DNA of 64,000 nucleotides from JAJRTE01 sp964418585. Its GTDB lineage: Bacteria > Myxococcota_A > UBA796 > JAJRTE01. Position 1 is the first letter of the stretch, and every line of letters begins with the position of its first letter. A model generated the notes under the pieces. The model had not been told where the DNA came from. It did no database searches and was given only the letters and a program-made list of their open reading frames with translations. Position numbers and translations under genes: made by a program. The DNA lies in NCBI GenBank assembly GCA_964418585.1, contig CAYQMG010000079.1:18754-82753 (forward strand), in the 5' to 3' direction. Below, piece after piece: positions 49,834-58,257 of this stretch.

Positions 49834-50891
49834 CCGGGACCGTCGACATGTTCACGCGCGACACGGACGAGTCTGACCTGGAGCGGACACGACCGGTGAT
49901 CCTTTCCGCTTCCCGGACACGAGACATGGTGCACCGTTCGCCCGGGGTGCTGGCCGCGATACTTGCCGGGCGGCGTCGGTGCCGATGGGGGCCGTATGCG
50001 CCGGAAGGGGTCGTGGACCCGCGGCAGCTCCACTCGGTGGTCTTGTGGACCAAGGCCCCTGGGAACTTGCTGGACCATGCGGGCCTACGCCGTATTCTCG
50101 CCGCCTACCACGACCAGCACCGGATCGGTATCTCCCTTCAGTTGACCGTGACCGGACTGGGCGGAAGCTTCGTGGAGCCTGGCATTCCGCACCAGGAGGA
50201 GGTAGCCGCGACGCTCCGCCGCCTGCTGGATACTGGGTGGCTCAACCCGGGGGCGGTTACTGTGCGGTTCGATCCTTTTCTGGCCCTCTTGACCCCTCGA
50301 GGACATCGTTTCGGCAACCTGGATCCGGCCGTTTTCGCCACCGTGCTCGAGCCGTTCGTCGATCTCGGTGTGACTCGAGTGGTCACCAGTCGCGGCGACG
50401 CGGTGCGGTATCCGAGGGTGGTGGAGCGGGTTGAATCGCTGGGCCTGCACTGGGTCCCCGTCGATGACCTCTCCGCAGCCCGACTGTGCCGGGACCTGGA
50501 CGCCTGGTGCCGCAATCGCGGTGTGGCCTTCTCGGTGTGCTGCGAGCCCCCGTTGGCCCAGTGGACCCGGCGGTGGGGGTGTATCGACGCCGAGCACCTG
50601 GAACGGTGGTCCCCCCGGCCGCCCCCCACCCGGTGGCTCCACAACAGGTTGGGGAAGCAGCGGCCGACCTGCCGCTGCACGTACAGCAAGGATGTCGGAT
50701 ACAGCGCCGGAGTGGCTCGCTGTTACAGCGGGGGATTCGGCTGCCTCTACTGTTACGCGCAAGGTCGGGACCGCCCACCCCATCCAGAACGACTCATGTC
50801 GGAAATCGCCGAGTTCGACCGGGATCCGGCCGAGTACCTGGCGACCCGGCGCCTGCACCCCTCCCTGTGGCTTCGCGACGAATCCCCTTGA
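49830..50891 (+). CDS. DUF1848 family protein
   Basis: 353 residues. It matches DUF1848: an N-terminal ILSASRTRDMVHRSP, a central TIM-barrel-like body with VLWTKAPGNLL and VTVRFDPFLAL, and a C-terminal Cys cluster CRCTYSKDVGYS ... CYSGGFGCLYCYA. The CxxCYA cluster suggests an Fe-S or metal site, and the family is sometimes placed near photolyase-like or radical-SAM-like proteins; its biochemical role is unknown. GTG 49830 overlaps the preceding stop (GTGA) with GGAGG upstream. It is the last gene of the operon. Confidence 0.8.
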   Translation: MTGTVDMFTRDTDESDLERTRPVILSASRTRDMVHRSPGVLAAILAGRRRCRWGPYAPEGVVDPRQLHSVVLWTKAPGNLLDHAGLRRILAAYHDQHRIGISLQLTVTGLGGSFVEPGIPHQEEVAATLRRLLDTGWLNPGAVTVRFDPFLALLTPRGHRFGNLDPAVFATVLEPFVDLGVTRVVTSRGDAVRYPRVVERVESLGLHWVPVDDLSAARLCRDLDAWCRNRGVAFSVCCEPPLAQWTRRWGCIDAEHLERWSPRPPPTRWLHNRLGKQRPTCRCTYSKDVGYSAGVARCYSGGFGCLYCYAQGRDRPPHPERLMSEIAEFDRDPAEYLATRRLHPSLWLRDESP

Positions 50892-50898
50892 TTGCGCA

Positions 50899-52461
50899 TC
50901 ATCGACTTTGCCCCCAGCTTGCGACCAGACGCATCGGGTCGTACTTCGACGAGGGCGGTACGATCCCCATGTCGGCCAGCCGGGAGGCCACGTTGGAAGC
51001 CATGATCGCATACCCCAGGTCGGTACAGTGGCGGTCGGGAAGGAGCAGCGCGTACCGCGGAACTCCGGCATCCATGAACTTGCGAAAGACCGGTTCATGG
51101 TCCACCAGGGCACACCCCCTGGACCGGGCGACCCATCGAAGTCGTGAATTGGTCACGATATCGTCTGGATAGGTCTGGAGCACCACGGTGGCTCCCTGGG
51201 CCCGCACCAACTCCACCGCTCGGGCGATGTCCGCCTTCACCCAGCGATCGATGTCCGCTTCCATGGAAGAGGAGGAAAGCAGCCTCCGGAATGAACGCGC
51301 CACCGGGCTCACATCCTCGTACTGGGCCAGGTATTCCACCACCTCCTCCCGGTTGTCCAATACCCGGGTCAGCGCGGGAAGATCCACGTAGCATCGGGCT
51401 TCGTTCGGGTCCAGCGCGATGCCCTTCTCGTGCCATTCGAGGCTCTTGCGATATGCTCCAGAGTGCCAGACGAACACGCCCATCCCGCAGTAAAGGATGG
51501 CGGCCTGGGGCACGCGCTCGAGTCCCTCCTCGAGCCAGTGCATGGCCTGGTCCCGGCTGGCTTGATCCCCCGGTTGGAGATTGTCGATGAAGATCTCGGC
51601 CATGGCGTAATAGAGCACCGGGTTGTCCGGATCGAGCGAAAGTCCACGCTGATACGCCTGCCAGGCAGCATCGCGCTCGAGACGCAACCGGTGGACGAGG
51701 CCGAGGCCGAAGAGCAACGGGACGCTCTCCGGGTCTGCCAGGAGCCCTCGCTGGAAAGCGGAGAGAGCCTGCTCGAGGTCGCCGGACTCGATCCAGCCCA
51801 TACCCACGTCAAATGCAGGGGGTAGCGGGACCCCCGGTCGTGCTTTCTCATGCCACCGGCGATAGAGACGCGCGTTGGGACAGGGACCGGTGTCCGCTGC
51901 CATCAGGCCGGCTGCGGATTCGGGTCGTTCCCGGGAACGGGCCCCCAGGGACTCGAGAAGCCGAATCACCCGAACGCGATTCAGAAATGAATCGAGCCGA
52001 ACAGCGAAGCTGGACCGTTCGAGGAACGATGCGTAGCCCACGTAGTTGACGTTGTTGGTGCCCCCGGCGAGCAGGACCACCACGTCGGGGTCGACCACGG
52101 GCAACGCTTCCTGAAGGGCGGTGCGCACGACGGTGCTGTTTGCTCCGACGATTCCCAATGGGTACACCTGAATAGGATGTGCGGGATTGGTGGTGTGGTT
52201 CAGCAGGCTCCGAAGTTGGGCGGGATAGGTCTGCTCAGGGCCCGACGCCCCGATGCCGGCGGTGAACGAGTCTCCAGCGCACAGAATCCGGAGTCCGCGG
52301 CGCGATGCGCCGGATTCGGGTGCGCCTTCCAGGTTGGTCACCAGGGGATGAAAGCGACCGACGAGTCGCAAGCCGACCTCGAGACCGACCAGGGCCACGC
52401 AAAGCCCGAGCAAGGTTGCCACCAGCTTTTCTCTGTTCCCGCGTCCTCTTCTGCGTTCCAC
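50899..52461 (-). CDS. Membrane-anchored SGNH/GDSL hydrolase with TPR repeats
   Basis: 520 residues. One N-terminal membrane segment (LVATLLGLCVALVGLEVGL). The SGNH block I ILCAGDSFTAGIGA (Ser nucleophile) is near residue 65, and VVVLLAGGTNNVNYVG (block III) near 135. A TPR region occupies about 215-370 (ALSAFQRGLLADPESVPLLF, GLSLDPDNPVLYYAMAEI). The catalytic Asp-His is in LPDRHCTDLGYAI near residue 480. The TPRs are inserted within the hydrolase fold. It is probably an esterase acting on envelope polysaccharide or lipid (inference). Confidence 0.82.
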   Translation of the reverse strand: MERRRGRGNREKLVATLLGLCVALVGLEVGLRLVGRFHPLVTNLEGAPESGASRRGLRILCAGDSFTAGIGASGPEQTYPAQLRSLLNHTTNPAHPIQVYPLGIVGANSTVVRTALQEALPVVDPDVVVLLAGGTNNVNYVGYASFLERSSFAVRLDSFLNRVRVIRLLESLGARSRERPESAAGLMAADTGPCPNARLYRRWHEKARPGVPLPPAFDVGMGWIESGDLEQALSAFQRGLLADPESVPLLFGLGLVHRLRLERDAAWQAYQRGLSLDPDNPVLYYAMAEIFIDNLQPGDQASRDQAMHWLEEGLERVPQAAILYCGMGVFVWHSGAYRKSLEWHEKGIALDPNEARCYVDLPALTRVLDNREEVVEYLAQYEDVSPVARSFRRLLSSSSMEADIDRWVKADIARAVELVRAQGATVVLQTYPDDIVTNSRLRWVARSRGCALVDHEPVFRKFMDAGVPRYALLLPDRHCTDLGYAIMASNVASRLADMGIVPPSSKYDPMRLVASWGQSR

Positions 52462-52509
52462 TGTCCATCACCACCAGATGCCCCCCACCATTCGCTCCTC
52501 GCTCCGGCG

Positions 52510-53928
52510 TTACCCAATGGTTCTTGCCATGCGGAATCCAATCCAGGGCGCGCCCTCTCGAGGGTCATGGCCCCGTCCGTGGCGCCCCGGTTGCACGAAC
52601 CAGGGTTCATCCTGAAAACTGCCTCCGCGCAGCACGCGCAAGGTGCCCTCCACCGGCCCCGTGGGATTGACGGTTGGACCTCGAGGATAGTTGTCGTTGT
52701 GCCAGTCCCAGCACCATTCGTCCACGTTCCCGAGCATGTCGTGGATCCCCCAGGCGTTGGCCGGCTTCTCCATGATGGGATGGGTGGTCCCACCGCTGTT
52801 GTCCCGGTACCAGGCGAGGGCGTCCAGGCGGTCGGACGGAGCATACTCATCGCCGGCACGACAGGCATATTCCCATTCAGCTTCGGTGGGGAGGCGCCAA
52901 CCGCGATTTTCCGGCCCGCCCCAGATGACTGTATCCCCATCGAATGCATAGGCCGGTTCCAGGTGCATGAGTTCCGACAGCCGGTTACACACCCGGCAGG
53001 CATCGAACCAGCTCACCTGTTCCACCGGAAGGATGTCTCCCTTGTGTTCGGAAGGGTTCCTCCCTGCCAGCCGCACGTAGAGCACCTGGGGGACAGGCAC
53101 GCACTGAATTTCGAAAGAATGGGTGAGTTCCACGGTCACCGTGCGTCCTTCCCGGGTGCCGTGCGTCCACTGAGGATCGGGGAGGGTCATGGAAAAGCGC
53201 CCGGGCGGAATGGCGGCAAAGGTGAGGCCCGGGACACGGTCGAACATTCGCCGGGGGCGGTAGGTGCGGATCTCCACCCGTCGATGGATGGTGCGAGGAA
53301 CCGGGTGCCAGGTCACGATGGTCCGCTCCCGTTCCACCGTCTGGACGCGCTTGAGCTGATACCATTTGCGCGGCCCGATCACGCGCTCCTGGTACTTGTG
53401 CGTCTTGGCTACCGGCTGCTCCACCTGGGTCACGACCTCGGACGTGATCACCCGGTCCGAGGTGATTTCCGCTCGAGGCGCGTTCGGCCCATGTTTCTGG
53501 ATAGGGGGTGGCACCTGATACAGGGCGAGAGGGAATCCGTCTCCGCCGGATTCGGCCAGTGTCAACTCCCCTCCCACGATGGCCCGCTTCAAGCCTTCAT
53601 ATCGGGCAGGATCGTCACCGGCGAGACGCCCGTCGTGGGTCGTCTGCCCGTAGGGACGGACGACATCCTCCGGAAGTTCCAGGCTCCCGGTCAGGAGACG
53701 TTCGTACCGGTCCATGGCGGACAGGAATCGGTCCAGAGAACCTGGTGGCCCCGTCACGGCGACCAGTCGTTCAGAGTGGCCCTCGAAACGGCCCACGTGC
53801 AAACCGCTCCCGGTACAGTGGGAGGTGATCACGCTGCAACAAATGGACAGGAAGGCCGATGGTTGAGCTTCCGGACCCTCGAAGTAATAGATGATACCTT
53901 CTGGCAAGTCGAAGTCGGACGGCGTCAT
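52510..53928 (-). CDS. SUMF1/FGE-sulfatase-domain protein lacking the formylglycine-generating cysteines
   Basis: 472 residues. The N-terminal 230 residues are uncharacterised and include a basic stretch (RVIGPRKWYQLKRVQ). The C-terminal half is a SUMF1-type domain: PVEQVSWFDACRVCNRLSE, WRLPTEAEWEYACRAGD, GNVDEWCWDWHND, RVLRGGSFQDEP and IGFRMARTI. In formylglycine-generating enzyme two Cys follow RGGSW; here WFVQPGR replaces them, so oxidase activity is unlikely. Such domains often act as ligand-binding modules. It lies next to SGNH-TPR on the same strand. Confidence 0.82.
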   Translation of the reverse strand: MTPSDFDLPEGIIYYFEGPEAQPSAFLSICCSVITSHCTGSGLHVGRFEGHSERLVAVTGPPGSLDRFLSAMDRYERLLTGSLELPEDVVRPYGQTTHDGRLAGDDPARYEGLKRAIVGGELTLAESGGDGFPLALYQVPPPIQKHGPNAPRAEITSDRVITSEVVTQVEQPVAKTHKYQERVIGPRKWYQLKRVQTVERERTIVTWHPVPRTIHRRVEIRTYRPRRMFDRVPGLTFAAIPPGRFSMTLPDPQWTHGTREGRTVTVELTHSFEIQCVPVPQVLYVRLAGRNPSEHKGDILPVEQVSWFDACRVCNRLSELMHLEPAYAFDGDTVIWGGPENRGWRLPTEAEWEYACRAGDEYAPSDRLDALAWYRDNSGGTTHPIMEKPANAWGIHDMLGNVDEWCWDWHNDNYPRGPTVNPTGPVEGTLRVLRGGSFQDEPWFVQPGRHGRGHDPREGAPWIGFRMARTIG

Positions 53929-54155
53929 GTACGCTCCGTTCGCTGGCGCGCCGGGTCGACAGGCCGATGGCGCGTGACCAAGTGAAAGGCACCAGATCGT
54001 ACTCGATCATCTTACTCCAGTCGAGCGGGCAATCTCAAGCCTTCTGCCGAATGTTTCATCTCATTTCATTCGCCTGGCCCCACCGGAGAGACCCGAATCG
54101 TTCGGTGGGAAGGGGGCGGGTACTCGGCGGGGTGGTGCAGCAGGTCATGGATGCG

Positions 54156-54161
54156 TATAAT
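54156..54161 (+). promoter_or_regulatory. -10 element of a possible promoter for the HAD-like gene
   Basis: Perfect TATAAT (54156-54161) about 35 nt before the TTG start; no convincing -35 was found. Confidence 0.35.
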
Positions 54162-54196
54162 GTACCGGGAAAACTCGCGAGAGGGAGGAGGACGAC

Positions 54197-54955
54197 TTGG
54201 GGACGCCAGCATTTCTTGCCCGGATCAAACAACAGGATGAGCCTCGTCTGGCGGTGTTCAATGCCGAGGGGACGTTGTGGCCCATCGATATTGCCGACGA
54301 ACTGGTCCTCTGGATGGTTGGAACGGAGCGGATCCGGGTTCAAAGTGCCCGTTGGGCGGAGTACCGGCGGGTTCTGCTGAGCAACCCCAGCACGGCCGCC
54401 CGCTATCGCATGACGTTTTTTGCCGGACTGAAAGGGATCGATCTGAAGCGTCACATCGCGACGTTCTGGAACAATCACCTGCGACTCGACTGGTACGAGG
54501 AGCCGGTCGATGTTCTTCGGCACCTGGCGAGCGAGGGATTCAATGTGTGGCTGGTGACCAGCGGCCCTGCAGAGCCCCTGCTTCCCATTCGGGACCTGCT
54601 TCCGGTAAGTTGTGTGGTGGGCAACGATTTCGCGGTAGACCAGAACGGCGTGCTCACAGGTGGCCACGTGGGGATCAACTGCGTGGGGCTTGGCAAGGCC
54701 CGGAAGGTCCAGACCCTTTGGAGCGGCCCCGTGCAATTTGCAGCCGGCAGTCAACTTCACGACGAGCCCTTGCTTCGGCTGGCTCGAGACGTGGCCTGGG
54801 CAGTCTATCCCCACCCTGCGCTTGCGGCGATCGCTCGAGCTGCTGGATGGGAGGTGCTGCCTGTCCCGGGTAACAAGCCTCCCGGATTGACCCGCCGCTG
54901 GCTTACGCTGGAAGAAGAACTTGAAATCCGGGGCCTCGATCTGGACAGGCGCTGA
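54197..54955 (+). CDS. HAD-fold protein with altered catalytic motif (probable pseudoenzyme)
   Basis: 252 residues. The fold matches the phosphoserine-phosphatase-like HAD family: motif I position AVFNAEGTLW (residues 19-28), the motif II-like WLVTSGPAEPLLP and the motif IV region GSQLHDEPLLRLA. The two catalytic aspartates of DxD are changed to Asn22 and Glu24, and the usual GDS reads GSQ, so phosphatase activity is not expected. TTG 54197 has GGAGGA four nt upstream and no better start is present. It is divergent from the SUMF1-type gene and convergent with the SGNH gene. Confidence 0.75.
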   Translation: MGTPAFLARIKQQDEPRLAVFNAEGTLWPIDIADELVLWMVGTERIRVQSARWAEYRRVLLSNPSTAARYRMTFFAGLKGIDLKRHIATFWNNHLRLDWYEEPVDVLRHLASEGFNVWLVTSGPAEPLLPIRDLLPVSCVVGNDFAVDQNGVLTGGHVGINCVGLGKARKVQTLWSGPVQFAAGSQLHDEPLLRLARDVAWAVYPHPALAAIARAAGWEVLPVPGNKPPGLTRRWLTLEEELEIRGLDLDRR

Positions 54956-55087
54956 GGGATGGCCTTCCTCTCGGAGCCCTTCATCCCCAAGGGAATCCCA
55001 CGACCTGACATGGGGACCTCCCTTCCACTGCCGGAAACCGGGCAGAAGAACGTGGCGAAGGACCACGCGGGGGGCTCACCAAAACCG

Positions 55088-56179
55088 CTACCTGGCCGTC
55101 ACAGACTCGAGCAAGTGGTGCTCGCGAAGCAGCCGGTATGCCTCCTCGGCGATGCGTCTGTGTCCACGGGCGTTGGGGTGGTTCTCATCGATCCCCACCG
55201 CGAGCCGCACGTCAGGATGATCATCCAGGTATGCATAGATCTCGGGACTGATGTGCCGCGTGTTGTCGTTCTCGAAGGATACCTCGAGGAGAACTCGAGG
55301 CTTGCCGTCCCGGTAGGCGACCAGCCGCTGCATGCCTTTGTCGGATACCAGCTCGAGTCCGTTCTTGCGCTCTTCCCGTCGCACCAGGGCAGTAGTATCC
55401 AGCAACGGAATGCCTCGTTCCGCAGCCACCCGGCGGACTTCCTCGACGTATTTCATCCCGTCTGGGAGGAAGAACGTGTTGCAGGTCGGCGTGACAAGCA
55501 CGAGGCGGAATCCGCGGGTTTCGGCCAGGGAAATGGCGTCCTCGAGCACCCGGCGGTACCGGTCCATCTCCTCCTCGTACTCACGGGGCGTGAGAAGGAT
55601 GCGCGGGGGCACGTTCGGGTCGATATGCGGAGGCAGGAACACGGTGTTGGCGCCCGGGCTGAAAAAGACCAGGTCCGGCTCGTAGTTCACGAATCGCTCG
55701 CGGAGCGATTGAAGGATACGCATGGGGGGCGAGGCGTTCAGGCCGGCATTGATGACCTCGATCCGGCGGTCTGGAAAACCATCCAGCAGGAGCCGCTGGA
55801 GTTGTGCCGCGTAGGTCTCGTCGTCGGCGACCCCGTTGCCGAACGCCACGCACTCGCCAACGATCAAGATCCGGTAGACCCCGGGAGGCTTGTTCACCGA
55901 AAACTCGGGGCCGCGCAGCCCCTCCGAATTGGTCGAGAACCGGAAGGTCACCCTTCGACGAATCGACTCCGGGTTGGACACGTAGGTGCGAATAAAGTGG
56001 GGCCGACCCGGAATGGTCACCTCCACGTCCCGCTGGTTCGGTGCATTGTAGGATATCATCGTGCTCATGGCCCGCTGGTATCGCACGAGTCGCAGGACGA
56101 TGAGAGCGAGCACCGCCACAATGGCGATCACGATCACGATTTCGAGGATTCGCTTGACACGGGACATCGAATGGCTCAC
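55088..56179 (-). CDS. Membrane-anchored SGNH-like hydrolase with Cys at the nucleophile position
   Basis: 363 residues with one N-terminal membrane segment (IVIVIAIVAVLALIVL). SGNH pattern: block I reads ILIVGECVAFGNGV, so GDS is GEC and the nucleophile is Cys110. LVFFSPGANTVF stands for block III (GxND-like), and DENHPNARGH (Asp331, His334) for block V. A Ser-to-Cys change could still give a thiol nucleophile, or abolish activity. The substrate is unknown. It follows the pilin-like gene by 63 nt on the same strand. Confidence 0.78.
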   Translation of the reverse strand: MSHSMSRVKRILEIVIVIAIVAVLALIVLRLVRYQRAMSTMISYNAPNQRDVEVTIPGRPHFIRTYVSNPESIRRRVTFRFSTNSEGLRGPEFSVNKPPGVYRILIVGECVAFGNGVADDETYAAQLQRLLLDGFPDRRIEVINAGLNASPPMRILQSLRERFVNYEPDLVFFSPGANTVFLPPHIDPNVPPRILLTPREYEEEMDRYRRVLEDAISLAETRGFRLVLVTPTCNTFFLPDGMKYVEEVRRVAAERGIPLLDTTALVRREERKNGLELVSDKGMQRLVAYRDGKPRVLLEVSFENDNTRHISPEIYAYLDDHPDVRLAVGIDENHPNARGHRRIAEEAYRLLREHHLLESVTAR

Positions 56180-56242
56180 TCCTCGGGCTGACGACCCCTT
56201 TCCGGGGCGGTGCGACCGGCTGGAAGCGCACCATTTGCCCGG

Positions 56243-56725
56243 TCAAAAGATGGCATTGTCGGTGAGGAACAGGACCTTGTTGTGACGGTCGCCCACCACG
56301 ACCGAGGTGACGCCGTCGCCATCGAGGTCTCCGTAGGCCTGGGCGGAGAAGTTTTGAACCACGAGGGCGCCGGTGGTGACATCGATGGAGTACTGACCGA
56401 AGACGGGGCCGTCCGCGATCCAGCCGAGCATGTCCCAGTCGGAGTTGTCTCCAAATGTGTGGCCGAAATCGCGTGCAGACCGGCCTGGTGCAGCGGAAGG
56501 AGCTGCTTGACATGCCGTAAATGTATCCCACTCGTGCTGGTACGCCTTTTCTGCGGACCGGATACTCTGGAGGTTTACCGGAAGTTCTGCCCGCCGGGCT
56601 CGGAGGCGAAGAACTCCGAACTGCGGCAGTGCAATTGTGGCGAGCAACCCGACGATGGCGACGACGATCATCAATTCCACGAGGGTGAACCCGGCCGAGA
56701 TCCGCTCTACTTTCCTGCTGCGCAT
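56243..56725 (-). CDS. Type IV pilin-like / pseudopilin protein
   Basis: 160 residues with a short basic leader and the prepilin site and helix GFTLVELMIVVAIVGLLATIALP, including the conserved Glu at +5. The C-terminal globular part is short and ends in a VTSVVVGDRHNKVLFLTDNAIF-like beta pattern containing DGDG. It is processed by prepilin peptidase. No assembly genes are adjacent, so it may be a minor pilin or pseudopilin. It lies between mscS and the SGNH gene. Confidence 0.88.
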   Translation of the reverse strand: MRSRKVERISAGFTLVELMIVVAIVGLLATIALPQFGVLRLRARRAELPVNLQSIRSAEKAYQHEWDTFTACQAAPSAAPGRSARDFGHTFGDNSDWDMLGWIADGPVFGQYSIDVTTGALVVQNFSAQAYGDLDGDGVTSVVVGDRHNKVLFLTDNAIF

Positions 56726-56854
56726 AATACCGCCTCCACTACCGCCCCCCGGCCGCCGGCCTGACCCGGCCGCCCGGCCCGGCCGCCATGTGTTCAGGGC
56801 CGTCGCTCGAGTCCTCCGGTGCCGCTTTCATTTACTCATACTTCCAGGAAGGGA

Positions 56855-57946
56855 TCAAGCGTCTCCTGCCACTTTTGTAGCCGGCATCTCCTTGATGTAC
56901 ACGTCGCGCTTGGGGAAGGGAATTTCGATCCCGGCGTCGTTCAGCGCCTTGTAAATACGGGTGTTCAGCTCGTCCGTCACACGACCCTTGTAGACCGGCT
57001 CTTCGATCCACACTTTGAGCTGAAAATCGAGGGACGATGCGCCGAATGCGGTAAAATGACACCGTGGCGGCGGGTCGCTGCACACGTGCGGGACCTTTTC
57101 CACGCATTGCAGCAACAGGGTCCTCACCTGATCCACATCGCTACCATAGGCGACGCCGACAGGAATCCGAACCCTGCGTTTGGGATGCCTCCCCCCGCTT
57201 TCGTTCACCACGCGGCTGTTCGCGATGATGGCGTTGGGAATGGTCATCTCGATGTCGTCTCGCGTCAGTATTCGAGTGGAACGGATTCCAATCTGAGTGA
57301 CCATGCCCCGGTCCTTCCCGTCCAGCACGATGAAGTCCCCGATTTTGTATGGTGCGTCGGTGACGATGAAGATCCCGGCGAACAGGTTGGCCAGCGTGTC
57401 CTTGGCTGCAAAACCCACCGCAATCCCCACGATACCGGCCGAGGCGAGCCATCCGGTCACATCCACGCCCCAGGAGATGAAGGCGAAATAGATAATGCCC
57501 GCAAAGATCACCAGCTTGAGAGATATCTGGAAAAGGGGAAGGGTGGCGGGTTGCACCAGGCGGAAGCGATCCTCCGCCGCCCCCATCACGTCGAGCAGGT
57601 AGGAGCCGATGTTCATCATGGCCATGCCCCACACGACCACGGCGATACTCTTGACGATCCCCTGAACCACGAAGTTGATATGCTCCCCCGGCCCCACCTC
57701 GTTGGTGGCAAGACTCACCCCGACCAGGATCACACTCACGAACACAGGGGTTCGGAACGCCTCCACAATCCGATCGTCCACCTCTGTGGTGGTCCGCCGG
57801 GTCACCTGCCGGACGATTCCGGAAAAGGCCAGTCGCGTCACATAGGCCAGAATCACGGCAATGGCCAGAATGATCAGCATGCGAATATATGGACTTTCCC
57901 AAAAGTCGAGCCAGTTTCGCACGTTGGTCGCCACATCTTCAAGCAT
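56855..57946 (-). CDS. mscS: MscS-family mechanosensitive channel
   Basis: 363 residues. Several membrane helices, the last being the pore-lining TM3 (WLASAGIVGIAVGFAAKDTLANLFAG), and a cytoplasmic beta domain with DAPYKIGDFIVLDGKDRGMV and TIPNAIIANSRVVNESG. A small-conductance channel opening on hypo-osmotic stress. ATG 57946 follows GGAGG. A strong promoter lies about 140 nt upstream. Confidence 0.93.
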   Translation of the reverse strand: MLEDVATNVRNWLDFWESPYIRMLIILAIAVILAYVTRLAFSGIVRQVTRRTTTEVDDRIVEAFRTPVFVSVILVGVSLATNEVGPGEHINFVVQGIVKSIAVVVWGMAMMNIGSYLLDVMGAAEDRFRLVQPATLPLFQISLKLVIFAGIIYFAFISWGVDVTGWLASAGIVGIAVGFAAKDTLANLFAGIFIVTDAPYKIGDFIVLDGKDRGMVTQIGIRSTRILTRDDIEMTIPNAIIANSRVVNESGGRHPKRRVRIPVGVAYGSDVDQVRTLLLQCVEKVPHVCSDPPPRCHFTAFGASSLDFQLKVWIEEPVYKGRVTDELNTRIYKALNDAGIEIPFPKRDVYIKEMPATKVAGDA

Positions 57947-58084
57947 TTTCTAACCGCCTCCCCGGAGAGAGCCTCGAACACCGCCCATGCTCCGCACGGT
58001 CCCACCACGCGGAATCCCAGTGCGACCTTGAGCTGGAACTCGGGCCGGCGATTCTCGAGCCCTGAGAAAATCTCGTTTCGTGTG

Positions 58085-58113
58085 ATTATGTGGTGGTGCA
58101 CCGCTGTCGTCAA
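58085..58113 (-). promoter_or_regulatory. Promoter for mscS
   Basis: Minus-strand TTGACG (58113-58108), 17-bp spacer, CATAAT (58090-58085), five of six in each box. Confidence 0.6.
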
Positions 58114-58171
58114 TGCCCGGGCCGCCGTTTGCCTTTTCCTGCGTAAGCAAAGAATTGCCGCGGAAGCCACA

Positions 58172-58196
58172 TGCTGACCGGTTGTTGCTGACCGGT
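58172..58196. repeat. Tandem 11-bp direct repeat upstream of mscS
   Basis: TGCTGACCGGT occurs twice, with starts 14 bp apart; each copy includes the palindrome ACCGGT. It could be an operator, but the spacing is not a full helical turn. Confidence 0.45.
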
Positions 58197-58257
58197 CATA
58201 CAACGGGAACACTTTCGAGGATGGGTTGTGGCCGGAAGTGGGGGGCGTGAGGCCGGG

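Larger units (their letters stand above)
57947..58257. other. Intergenic region between EndoQ-UvrD and mscS
   Basis: 311 nt. It holds the mscS promoter (58085-58113) and, further upstream, an 11-bp direct repeat TGCTGACCGGT (58172-58182 and 58186-58196; each copy contains ACCGGT, spacing 14). No convincing gene was seen. Confidence 0.5.

Noticed and set aside
57874..58212. Possible 112-codon minus-strand gene upstream of mscS
   Set aside because: It overlaps the mscS start and promoter, and no domain or ribosome-binding site was seen.
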